DNA of 17,809 nt from CAZJDM01 sp964544765. Lineage in GTDB: Bacteria > Bdellovibrionota_B > Oligoflexia > CAYFLR01. Shown here piece by piece: positions 1 to 6,662 of this stretch. Location of the stretch: the NCBI GenBank assembly GCA_964544765.1, contig CAZJDM010000094.1, forward strand, positions 1-17,809. The letters run 5' to 3'. A program made the translations under genes and the position numbers. The notes under the pieces are model-generated. The model did not search any database and was not told the DNA's origin. It worked only from the letters and a program-made list of their open reading frames with translations. Positions within the stretch are counted from its first letter, which is position 1. The number at the start of each line of letters is the position of its first letter.

Positions 1-141
1 TAAATTTTAACTGCGGTGTATTTCTTCGTTTTTTTTCGTTATGGGGTAATTCCAGGATAACTCACGGTTAGCTTTATGTATGAAGTTTTACAATTGTGGT
101 ATTGAATCTTAGTGGAATATCAATGCCATCGTAATTAAGGT
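1..141. other. Left edge, no gene recognised
   Basis: These 141 bp past the end of the HigA-like gene show no ORF of useful length, no strong terminator and no RNA gene that I can identify. Confidence 0.5.
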
Positions 142-420
142 CTAAGCAGCCTTTCCTCGAACAGATATAGTAACGCGAATCTCTAAGATAGTCATAATTT
201 GAATTAACTTGTCAATTGTCATATGACTTACTTGACCAGAAAAAATTTTAGATATTCTATCTTGAGTAAGCCCCGGAACTAATTTGGCTAATTTTCTTTG
301 ACTAATATTATTTTTTTTACAGTGATCTACGATTTTATCGATCAATTTAGTTTTAATCTTAACTGTTTGAAAATCAATGCCCCATTCCTCAGATAACTCT
401 TTTAATGATTGCTCTTTCAT
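142..420 (-). CDS. HigA-like XRE-family antitoxin/transcriptional regulator
   Basis: This 92-residue protein is a small DNA-binding regulator of the HigA antitoxin type (HTH_37-like). A helix-turn-helix spans about residues 38-62 (SQRKLAKLVPGLTQDRISKI), followed by the typical tail SHMTIDKLIQIMTILEIRVTI, which matches the 'dkL..m...LG..V.i' ending of HigA proteins. Family members neutralise a RelE/HigB-type mRNA interferase and repress their own promoter. The start is supported by an AAGGAG ribosome site 8 nt upstream. A full-length toxin gene normally lies directly upstream; here only a 23-codon ORF is present, and the radical SAM gene ends 98 nt upstream. Autoregulation is inferred from the palindrome at 498-517. 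It could instead be a solitary XRE regulator. The family call is fairly secure; the antitoxin role is inferred. Confidence 0.8.
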   Translation of the reverse strand: MKEQSLKELSEEWGIDFQTVKIKTKLIDKIVDHCKKNNISQRKLAKLVPGLTQDRISKIFSGQVSHMTIDKLIQIMTILEIRVTISVRGKAA

Positions 421-488
421 ACATTAAGCTCCTTAACTCTCTTTTTTATTTCTTTTCTAAATGAATCAAGCTGAACAATCCGTTTCAT
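417..488 (-). pseudogene. 23-codon ORF in the toxin position; possible toxin remnant or leader peptide
   Basis: An ATG at 488 opens a 23-residue ORF (MKRIVQLDSFRKEIKKRVKE, then LNV) whose TGA overlaps the start of the HigA-like gene in an ATGA arrangement. This is the slot and the stop/start coupling typical of higBA toxin genes. The peptide is short, basic and helical in composition, and could be the C-terminal stub of a lost HigB toxin. No good ribosome site precedes its ATG, so translation is doubtful. It may be a leader peptide or chance; no toxin active-site residues can be seen. Confidence 0.3.
429..434 (-). promoter_or_regulatory. Ribosome binding site of the HigA-like gene
   Basis: AAGGAG on the minus strand lies 8 nt before the ATG at 420. 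It fixes the start of the HigA-like gene and lies inside the preceding 23-codon ORF. Confidence 0.75.
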
Positions 489-496
489 AAGCTATA

Positions 497-525
497 GTGA
501 TAGTATATTTACTATCATGAATCAA
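497..525 (-). promoter_or_regulatory. Candidate promoter and operator of the HigA-like gene
   Basis: On the minus strand TTGATT (520-525) is separated by 17 bp from TATCAC (497-502), a moderate sigma70-like promoter. A perfect inverted repeat, TGATAGTA-TATT-TACTATCA (498-517), lies between the two elements and overlaps the -10 hexamer. This is the geometry expected of an autorepressed XRE antitoxin promoter. A second possible -10 (TATACT, minus strand, 502-507) lies within the repeat. The site also covers the stop codon of the radical SAM gene at 515-517. The palindrome is seen directly; the promoter call and the binding protein are inferred. Confidence 0.6.
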
Positions 526-1642
526 GGCTTAAGTTTTGAACGAATCTTTTAGACGTGATAGAACCTATATCTAATAAATATAAGCCTATTTCCCAAAGAA
601 TGGGAAAGTGCAGTAAGAATAGACCATTTAATTCAATATTAGCTAGATAATTACAAGAAACACAGTTATAAGCATTTCGATTATTAATATACTCAAAGGC
701 CTTCTTAAAGCCAACATCCTGATATTTAAGACCATTTCTCCAGATAGAGGCGCATAGGCACACTCGACCGTCAACATCTAAAGTGCAAAAAATCTTACCT
801 GCATGACACTCTACATACTGGCTGTTTGAGATCTTCCTCTGTTCAATATCTGTCTGAGTTATAATATCCTTATAAGGTAAGGGCCAATTATTGATATAAG
901 ATCGGGAGGAAAGGGAGTTAGTAATGGGATATCCTTTAGTCTTCAGCTCCATCATTCTATGATGTAATTTGAGGATCAATTCTCTTGATGGATGACCTTC
1001 CATCTGATGATCATTATCAAAAAAATTGGGGGAAGGGGAAGAAAAGTTAAATGATGTGTTATAGTTAAGTGCAAGTTCTCCCAAATGATCAATATCTTCC
1101 AAGGTGTGATGTTTGGTCAGGCAACCATGTAAACGGACCCTTAATCTATGCTTTTTACACACTTCAATCGCATGAATTGCTTTTTGATACGACCCTTCTC
1201 CTCTTGTTTTGTTATGAGTTTGAGGTGTGCCGTCTATACTGATTACTATAGAATCAAGGTTATAAAGATCTAAAATACGGTCATCAATAAAATATCCATT
1301 GGTGTTAAGTTCGGTAACCATTCCTTGAGATGATGCATAATTAATCATTTTGCCAATATCTACACGCATTAAAGGCTCTCCTCCCAAGAATCTAACCCAT
1401 TTGGTTCCTTGAGATTTAATTTCATCAATTAATGCTGTAAATTGTTCAAAAGAAAAATCACTTGCTTGTTTAATATTTTCAGCATCCCTATAACAATAAG
1501 GGCATTTTAAATTACATTTCTTTGTTACCTGGATTTGAACATGTAGAGGAAAGGGTTTTTTAGTTAATTTATATCGCAAAAGTGAAAGGAATATTTTAAT
1601 CCCTTTATGGATTAATCTTAATTTCTTTTTCAGTTGATACAT
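515..1642 (-). CDS. Radical SAM protein with C-terminal SPASM-like cysteine region
   Basis: This 375-residue radical SAM enzyme is expected to cleave S-adenosylmethionine with a [4Fe-4S] cluster to start a radical modification; the substrate is unknown. The cluster motif CNLKCPYC supplies C43, C47 and C50. The GGEP motif is at about 87-90 and the SAM-binding strand SIDGTPQTHNKTRG at about 135-148. Six further cysteines (C279, C286, C295, C297, C327, C330) around DVDGRVCLCASIW and NCVSC resemble a SPASM/twitch domain holding auxiliary Fe-S clusters, as in peptide- and protein-maturing enzymes. About 30 basic and hydrophobic residues precede the core, and a hydrophobic stretch (LFLLHFPILWEIGLYLL) follows the last cysteines, so membrane association is possible. 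It starts 49 bp downstream of the S41 protease gene and may share its transcript. No obvious precursor-peptide gene is adjacent. Confidence 0.88.
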   Translation of the reverse strand: MYQLKKKLRLIHKGIKIFLSLLRYKLTKKPFPLHVQIQVTKKCNLKCPYCYRDAENIKQASDFSFEQFTALIDEIKSQGTKWVRFLGGEPLMRVDIGKMINYASSQGMVTELNTNGYFIDDRILDLYNLDSIVISIDGTPQTHNKTRGEGSYQKAIHAIEVCKKHRLRVRLHGCLTKHHTLEDIDHLGELALNYNTSFNFSSPSPNFFDNDHQMEGHPSRELILKLHHRMMELKTKGYPITNSLSSRSYINNWPLPYKDIITQTDIEQRKISNSQYVECHAGKIFCTLDVDGRVCLCASIWRNGLKYQDVGFKKAFEYINNRNAYNCVSCNYLANIELNGLFLLHFPILWEIGLYLLDIGSITSKRFVQNLSLDS

Positions 1643-1691
1643 AATATAGCTAAATCCTAATCCTATATCTTATTAAACTATACCTTGATAA

Positions 1692-3047
1692 TTATGGGGT
1701 TTCCTTTTTTAATCGGGAACGATAAATATTTTCCGTTTGCTTTTGATATGAGTCAAAAAAATTATAGCTAAATAAGTAGTTTATAGCGGTAATCAGTTGA
1801 TGATCCTTTTGGTAAATAGGATCTAAATTAGAAAAAAAGTTTTTTATTGATCCTGGTGAATCCTTATTAGTAGTAGGTGAGGCTGAGAAGTGTCCTTTTA
1901 GATCCTTTTCTCTTAAGGCTGGTAGTGAAACTTTGGCAACTTCTGGTCTCTGAGAAACAATAATGTCTGGAGTAATCCCTTTTGCTTGAATTGATCGGTT
2001 AGAAGGCGTGTAATAACGAGCTATGGTCAATTTTAAACCAGATCCATCCGGTAGTTCTAATAAAGTTTGTACCGAACCTTTACCAAAAGTTTGAGCGCCC
2101 AGAATTAAAGATCGTTTATGATCCTGTAAGGCCCCTGCTACAATCTCACTAGCGCTGGCGCTAGCTTCGTTAACAAGAGTAATCATGGGGAAATAATCTA
2201 GAGTATCTTTATTGTGGGCAAAAGCGACCTCTTTATTCTTAGGATCTCGTCCAATAGTAGAAACAATTACACCACTATCCAAAAACATATCACAGATTTT
2301 TATTGCTTGATCCAGTAGCCCACCAGGATTATTTCTCAAGTCAAGTATAATACCTTTAATTCGGCGGTATTTCTTTAAATATTGAGTAAGCGCGTTTTTT
2401 ACTTGGATGTCGGTTTTTTCTTGAAAAGTTTGGATTCCAATATAAACATACCCATGAACAATTTCAAAATGTCTTACACTTTTTAATTTTATAATTTCTC
2501 TTTTTAGGTCGAAATTAAGGGTTTTCTTTTGATTCTTTCTTTTGATAGAGACAATGACTTTACTCCCTTTGGGTCCTTGTATCTTTTGGACTATTTCATC
2601 TATTGAGAACTTCTTAGTCTTAATTCCATCGACAGCAATAATTTTATCACCAGCTAATATTCCCGCTTTACTGGCGGGGGTGTCGGGGATCACATTGATA
2701 ATTACGATATATTTTCCCCGTTTACCAACTCTAACTCCGATCCCCCCAAATTTCCCTGAAGTATCAATTTTGATGGCTTTAAAACTTTCCTTAGGCAGAT
2801 ATATACTGTGTGGATCAAGCCCTGAAAGCATACCTCTTATTGAGTTCCTAATGAGAATTTTTTTATCTACCTTATTTTTATCAACATAAAGCAGTTCTAT
2901 GTAGCGCAATACCTTGGCATAGATCTCAAAGTAAGGGAAATGTTCTTCCTCAGAAGCTGCTACTTTAGTATTACCATATAGAAGAGTGGTCTTCTGATAA
3001 CAGAAAAGAAGCGCTATTGTAACTATTAAAAAACGATAAAAAAACAT
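1692..3047 (-). CDS. ctpA: S41-family C-terminal processing peptidase (CtpA-like), exported
   Basis: This 451-residue serine protease of the carboxyl-terminal processing (CTP/Prc) family cuts target proteins near their C-termini in the periplasm or envelope. An N-terminal hydrophobic segment (about residues 5-25, after a single Arg) is a signal peptide or anchor. The family motif GLDPHSIYL lies at about 76-84 and a PDZ domain at about 99-170 (GGIGVRVGKR, DTPASKAGILAGDKI). The S41 core follows, with LRNNPGGLLDQA at about 237-248. Spacing against Prc and CtpB places the catalytic Ser at S298 in EASASASEI and the Lys at K323 in TFGKGSVQ, with Q327 completing the triad, so the enzyme looks active. 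The start follows AGGTAGG on the minus strand. It lies downstream of dnaK, with a hairpin between them, and upstream of the radical SAM gene. Length is normal for CtpA. The natural substrate is unknown. Confidence 0.93.
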   Translation of the reverse strand: MFFYRFLIVTIALLFCYQKTTLLYGNTKVAASEEEHFPYFEIYAKVLRYIELLYVDKNKVDKKILIRNSIRGMLSGLDPHSIYLPKESFKAIKIDTSGKFGGIGVRVGKRGKYIVIINVIPDTPASKAGILAGDKIIAVDGIKTKKFSIDEIVQKIQGPKGSKVIVSIKRKNQKKTLNFDLKREIIKLKSVRHFEIVHGYVYIGIQTFQEKTDIQVKNALTQYLKKYRRIKGIILDLRNNPGGLLDQAIKICDMFLDSGVIVSTIGRDPKNKEVAFAHNKDTLDYFPMITLVNEASASASEIVAGALQDHKRSLILGAQTFGKGSVQTLLELPDGSGLKLTIARYYTPSNRSIQAKGITPDIIVSQRPEVAKVSLPALREKDLKGHFSASPTTNKDSPGSIKNFFSNLDPIYQKDHQLITAINYLFSYNFFDSYQKQTENIYRSRLKKETP

Positions 3048-3229
3048 AAGACCTACCTGACTATTAAACAGAGGAGCATTAAAGCATACGGTTATGAAAA
3101 TTCAACTATCGAAATTTATTATATAAGGGATTCGAAATATTATCAAAACAAAAGAATTAGGTAGGCCCATTGCTCATTGAGTACGGTCATAGAATTAGCT
3201 TACTTAAGCAAGTCTTACCACGACCGAAT

Positions 3230-3261
3230 ATTCTAGAAAAAAGTACACCTTTTTCTAGAAT
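3230..3261. terminator. Perfect 12-bp hairpin between dnaK and ctpA
   Basis: ATTCTAGAAAAA (3230-3241) and TTTTTCTAGAAT (3250-3261) are perfect inverted repeats around an 8-nt loop. The site lies 84 bp past the dnaK stop codon. It is AT-rich and lacks a U-tract after the stem, so it is not a classic intrinsic terminator. It could act as a weak terminator, an RNA-stability element or a protein site. The rest of the 297-bp gap (3048-3344) shows no ORF or RNA gene that I can recognise. Confidence 0.4.
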
Positions 3262-3344
3262 TATTAGCTAATCAATCATTTGTCATTTGTCGAGTCGTTA
3301 GTACATATAAAAGCGAGTTTTTAGGTTAGATCAGTCCCGACAAA

Positions 3345-5267
3345 TTATTTAGACTCTTCAAATTCGGCATCTACAACATTATCATCTTGTTTATCATTTT
3401 GAGGAGCTTGAGCCTGATCTTTAGTAGGATCCTGCTGAGATTGATCACCTTGAGGTTGTTGGGCTGATTGTGCTTGTTTGTAAATAGTTTCGGCCAGTTT
3501 ATGAGCTTCTTGTTGTAAAGCATCAAGCGCCGTTTTAATAGCACTTACATCGTCAGAATCAAGGACACTTTTAACTTTACCTACCTTATCTTCAATGACT
3601 GATTTTAGATCAGGAGTGATTTTATCTTTGTTTTCGTTAAGCGTTTTTTCAGTTTGATAGACAATTGATTCTGCTTGATTACGAGTCTCAATAAGCTCTT
3701 TCTTTTTCTTGTCCTCTTCTGCATGTTGTTCAGCATCTTTTACAGCTTGGTCAATTTCATCATCGGTGAGGCCGCTAGAGGCTTGGATAGTAATTTTTTG
3801 CTCTTTTCCAGTACCAAGATCCTTAGCGGAAACATTTACAATTCCATTGGCATCAATATTAAATACTACCTCAATTTGAGGAATACCACGAGGTGCAGGA
3901 GGGATATCAACCAAACTAAAACGGCCCATGGTTTTATTATCTTTGGCTAGTTCTCTTTCTCCCTGTAAAACGTGTATTTCAACGCTGGTCTGATTGTCAG
4001 CTGCCGTGGAGAAAATTTGTGATTTTTTAGTAGGTATAGTAGTGTTTCTTTCAATAAGTTTAGTCATTACTCCACCAAGAGTCTCTATTCCAAGTGATAA
4101 TGGAGTAACATCCAACAATAATACGTCTTTTACGTCTCCACCGAGTACACCGGCTTGTACGGCGGCTCCTAATGACACCACTTCGTCAGGGTTAACTGAC
4201 TTATTAGGTTCTTTACCAAATAAATCTTTAATTTTTTGCTGAACTAATGGAATTCTAGTTGAGCCGCCTACCAATAAAATTTCATCGATTTCTGACAAGG
4301 ATAGACCAGAATCTTTTACGGCCAATTTACAAGGTTCAAGTGTTTTTTCAACAAGGTCTAAAATTAGTTCTTCAAATTTGGCTCTTTTTAGAGTCAAGGT
4401 AAGATGTTTGGGGCCACTGGCATCTGCGGTAATAAAGGGGAGGTTTATTTCTGTTTCTGGTGCGGCGGAAAGTTCAATTTTGGCTTTTTCGGCAGCTTCT
4501 TTTAGTCTTTGCATAGCCATTTTATCATTGGATATATCTATTCCTTGTTCTCTTTTAAACTCAGCTACTAAATATTCAATAACCTTTTCATCAAGATTAT
4601 CTCCTCCTAGGTGAGTATTTCCATTGGTTGATAATACTTCTACTACGTTCTCGCCCACCTCTAAGATTGAAATATCAAAGGTACCACCTCCAAAGTCGAA
4701 AACAGCAATTTTTTCATCTCGCTTTTTATCCATACCATAAGCTAAAGCAGCTGCTGTAGGCTCATTAACGATTCTTTTTACTTCTAATCCAGCTATTTTA
4801 CCAGCATCAACGGTTGCCTGACGCTGACTATCATTAAAATAAGCCGGTACTGTAATAACAGCATCAGTAATAGTTTCTCCTAAATATTCCTCAGCAGAAG
4901 ATTTTAGTTTTTGTAGAACTTTGGCTGATATTTCTGGGCAAGAGTAGTCTTTACTTTGGATTTCAACCAGGCATGAGCCGTTAGGACCTTCTTTTAATTT
5001 AAAAGACATTTGTTTGCCGTCTTCTGTTCGGTTTTTAAAACTACTACCGATAAATCTTTTAATTGAAGAGACAGTATTTTGAGGATTGGTTACGGCCTGA
5101 CGTTTGGCGATTTGGCCGACCAGCGTTTCACCTTCTTTGGTTATTGCCACAACAGATGGAGTCGTTCTGCCTCCTTCTGCGTTCAAAATGATATTCGGTA
5201 CTCCATTTTCCATAACAGAGACAACCGAATTAGTTGTTCCTAAATCAATTCCAATAATCTTTCCCAT
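3345..5267 (-). CDS. dnaK: Molecular chaperone DnaK (Hsp70)
   Basis: This is the Hsp70 chaperone, an ATP-driven cytoplasmic protein that binds exposed hydrophobic peptides together with DnaJ and GrpE. The start is set at the ATG at 5267, giving 640 residues, normal for DnaK. It has the canonical opening MGKIIGIDLGTTNSVVSVME and an AAGGGG ribosome site. An upstream in-frame ATG at 5396 would add 43 residues unlike any DnaK. The nucleotide-binding domain shows AYFNDSQRQAT, VNEPTAAALAYG and FDFGGGTFDIS. The substrate-binding domain contains DVTPLSLGIETLGG. The C-terminal tail is rich in Q and D and ends in DAEFEESK, as is usual. Neither grpE nor dnaJ is adjacent. No CIRCE element is seen upstream. 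A minus-strand TTGACA at 5408-5413 is a candidate -35, but no convincing -10 follows, so heat-shock control cannot be read from the sequence. Confidence 0.98.
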   Translation of the reverse strand: MGKIIGIDLGTTNSVVSVMENGVPNIILNAEGGRTTPSVVAITKEGETLVGQIAKRQAVTNPQNTVSSIKRFIGSSFKNRTEDGKQMSFKLKEGPNGSCLVEIQSKDYSCPEISAKVLQKLKSSAEEYLGETITDAVITVPAYFNDSQRQATVDAGKIAGLEVKRIVNEPTAAALAYGMDKKRDEKIAVFDFGGGTFDISILEVGENVVEVLSTNGNTHLGGDNLDEKVIEYLVAEFKREQGIDISNDKMAMQRLKEAAEKAKIELSAAPETEINLPFITADASGPKHLTLTLKRAKFEELILDLVEKTLEPCKLAVKDSGLSLSEIDEILLVGGSTRIPLVQQKIKDLFGKEPNKSVNPDEVVSLGAAVQAGVLGGDVKDVLLLDVTPLSLGIETLGGVMTKLIERNTTIPTKKSQIFSTAADNQTSVEIHVLQGERELAKDNKTMGRFSLVDIPPAPRGIPQIEVVFNIDANGIVNVSAKDLGTGKEQKITIQASSGLTDDEIDQAVKDAEQHAEEDKKKKELIETRNQAESIVYQTEKTLNENKDKITPDLKSVIEDKVGKVKSVLDSDDVSAIKTALDALQQEAHKLAETIYKQAQSAQQPQGDQSQQDPTKDQAQAPQNDKQDDNVVDAEFEESK

Positions 5268-5271
5268 TATG

Positions 5272-5279
5272 TTCCCCTT
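5272..5279 (-). promoter_or_regulatory. Ribosome binding site deciding the dnaK start
   Basis: AAGGGGAA on the minus strand sits a few bases before the ATG at 5267. It supports this start over the ATG at 5396, which would prepend 43 residues absent from the family. Confidence 0.75.
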
Positions 5280-5462
5280 TCTAAATTGTAATTTATTTTG
5301 ATGGAATCCTACTAGTGATCTTTGAACTACTAGGTCCTTCTTTATAAGCTTTAGGTGCGTTAGTTCACCCTCAATATTCCGTATTAACCTAATCATGCTT
5401 ATTGTTTTGTCAAGGACAAGAATTGGTTTTTATTTGCCTGTCAGATATATATCCTTTAAAAT

Positions 5463-5490
5463 TATAATATAGCTTAACAAAATAAGAGGG
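5463..5490 (+). promoter_or_regulatory. Candidate -10 and ribosome site of the zinc-ribbon gene
   Basis: TATAAT at 5463-5468 matches the sigma70 -10 consensus and is followed by an AGAGGG ribosome site at 5485-5490, 9 nt before the ATG at 5500. The -35 region is weak (GTCAGA at 17 bp). The 232-bp gap back to dnaK is divergent, so it should carry promoters in both directions. Confidence 0.45.
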
Positions 5491-5499
5491 TATAACTTA

Positions 5500-6621
5500 A
5501 TGAAAGAAATCTTATGTTTGAAGTGTAATAATTCTATTGAATACAAAGAAAAAGATTATCTATATAGTTGTAATTACTGCAATACATCCTTTACTTTAAA
5601 CCTTGAAGCGGGGATTAAGGAACGTTTTGGGGATCATTATATCTTACCCAATAAACTAGATGGAGAAAGGGCTCGTGAGTTATTTTTTAAGTTTTTAGTA
5701 AGGAATTTTCATAAGTCGGTCATCGTTAATAAAGAGTTCTTTATAAAACAATTGAGGGGCAATATTTATCCATTTTGGGTAGTTTCTTTGGATGCTAACA
5801 CAATTTGGACCGGGCATAGTGAAAAAAAGCAAATTGCTCCCGGACTCAAGAACAGTAATGAATCTTTTTATGCGGGGGAATCGGGTTCTTTTAATGGTAA
5901 ATACAGATGGGCCATTCTAGGTAGAGACAATATTCACGAATTTTGGGGTATACATAAATTTCATGTTCCAATTGAACCGGTAAACGTCGATTGGAACGGA
6001 TTTTCTTTTGATCATAATTTGGGTAGCACCGAAGATCAAGAAAAAGAATTATATGACATGAGGGAGTTTTTTAATGCCAAGTTCGGAAAAGGTATTACTA
6101 TTTTATCCGTTCAGTCTAATGAAACTGATGCAATCACTAAGGTTAAGGAGCAAATTACCGAATACCACCGTAGAGTAGCTAAAACAAAGGTTTCTTACTT
6201 AAATGACTATAGTACTGAGTTTGAAATAGCTGGATATCAATTAATACATATACCTCTCTGGCATGTGAGTTATATATACAAACCTACTGGTATTTTAAAA
6301 TATTTTTGTAAGCCCGAAGATAAATGGGCATTAATAAATGGCTGTACTGGAGCCATGATAAAGTTTGAGCATCCAATAAATAAAGCCGATAAGATTTATC
6401 TTAATCTTCTAGTTACCTCTTTTTTTACATTAGGCTTTTTTATATTAGGATTGAAAATAAGTCCATTATTTTACATAATTAGTGTGTTTTTAGCGCTAAT
6501 TTCAGTAGCTTCAGCCTACAAAACCTATTCATTACGTTCTATTGACCCGGATTTTATCCTGCCTACCGAGGAGCCGACAGATACTGTAAAACCACCAGAA
6601 ACAATTAGCGCTACAGGCTAA
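5500..6621 (+). CDS. Zinc-ribbon membrane protein of unknown function
   Basis: I do not recognise a named family for this 373-residue protein. An N-terminal zinc ribbon is formed by CLKC (C6, C9) and CNYC (C24, C27). A soluble middle region follows, with two related-looking aromatic segments: IYPFWVVSLDANTIWTGHS at about 89-107 and LIHIPLWHVSYIY at about 248-260. The second leads into ALINGCTGAMIKFEHP (about 277-291), a pattern seen in other zinc-ribbon membrane proteins of unknown function. Two adjacent transmembrane helices lie at about 299-319 and 321-340, followed by an acidic, Pro-rich tail. The zinc ribbon and soluble part probably face one side of the membrane, anchored by the C-terminal hairpin. 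It lies 41 bp upstream of the synthase-like gene in the same direction and probably shares its transcript, suggesting a shared role that cannot be named from the sequence. Confidence 0.82.
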   Translation: MKEILCLKCNNSIEYKEKDYLYSCNYCNTSFTLNLEAGIKERFGDHYILPNKLDGERARELFFKFLVRNFHKSVIVNKEFFIKQLRGNIYPFWVVSLDANTIWTGHSEKKQIAPGLKNSNESFYAGESGSFNGKYRWAILGRDNIHEFWGIHKFHVPIEPVNVDWNGFSFDHNLGSTEDQEKELYDMREFFNAKFGKGITILSVQSNETDAITKVKEQITEYHRRVAKTKVSYLNDYSTEFEIAGYQLIHIPLWHVSYIYKPTGILKYFCKPEDKWALINGCTGAMIKFEHPINKADKIYLNLLVTSFFTLGFFILGLKISPLFYIISVFLALISVASAYKTYSLRSIDPDFILPTEEPTDTVKPPETISATG

Positions 6622-6650
6622 TAAAGTGACATATAAAAGACTATATTTAA

Positions 6651-6655
6651 AAGGG
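6651..6655 (+). promoter_or_regulatory. Ribosome binding site of the synthase-like gene
   Basis: AAGGG lies 7 nt before the ATG at 6663 and supports that start. No clear promoter or terminator is seen in the 41-bp gap after the zinc-ribbon gene, consistent with cotranscription. Confidence 0.6.
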
Positions 6656-6662
6656 TTTTGAT

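Noticed and set aside
417..488. RiPP precursor peptide for the radical SAM enzyme
   Set aside because: The 23-residue ORF is highly charged with no core-like Cys, Gly, Ser or Thr region, and its overlap with the HigA-like gene fits a toxin-antitoxin layout better.
2542..2889. 115-codon open frame antisense to the S41 protease gene
   Set aside because: It lies wholly within a convincing gene on the other strand and has no recognisable motif or ribosome site. The same applies to the other antisense frames inside dnaK, ntrY, ntrX and the synthase-like gene.
3286..3344. Distant 7-bp inverted repeat TTTGTCG/CGACAAA next to the dnaK stop
   Set aside because: It is short with a 45-bp loop and no supporting features; it is expected by chance in AT-rich DNA.
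5268..5396. 43-residue N-terminal extension of DnaK from the ATG at 5396
   Set aside because: The added residues do not resemble any DnaK, and the ATG at 5267 has a strong ribosome site and the canonical MGKIIGIDLG opening.
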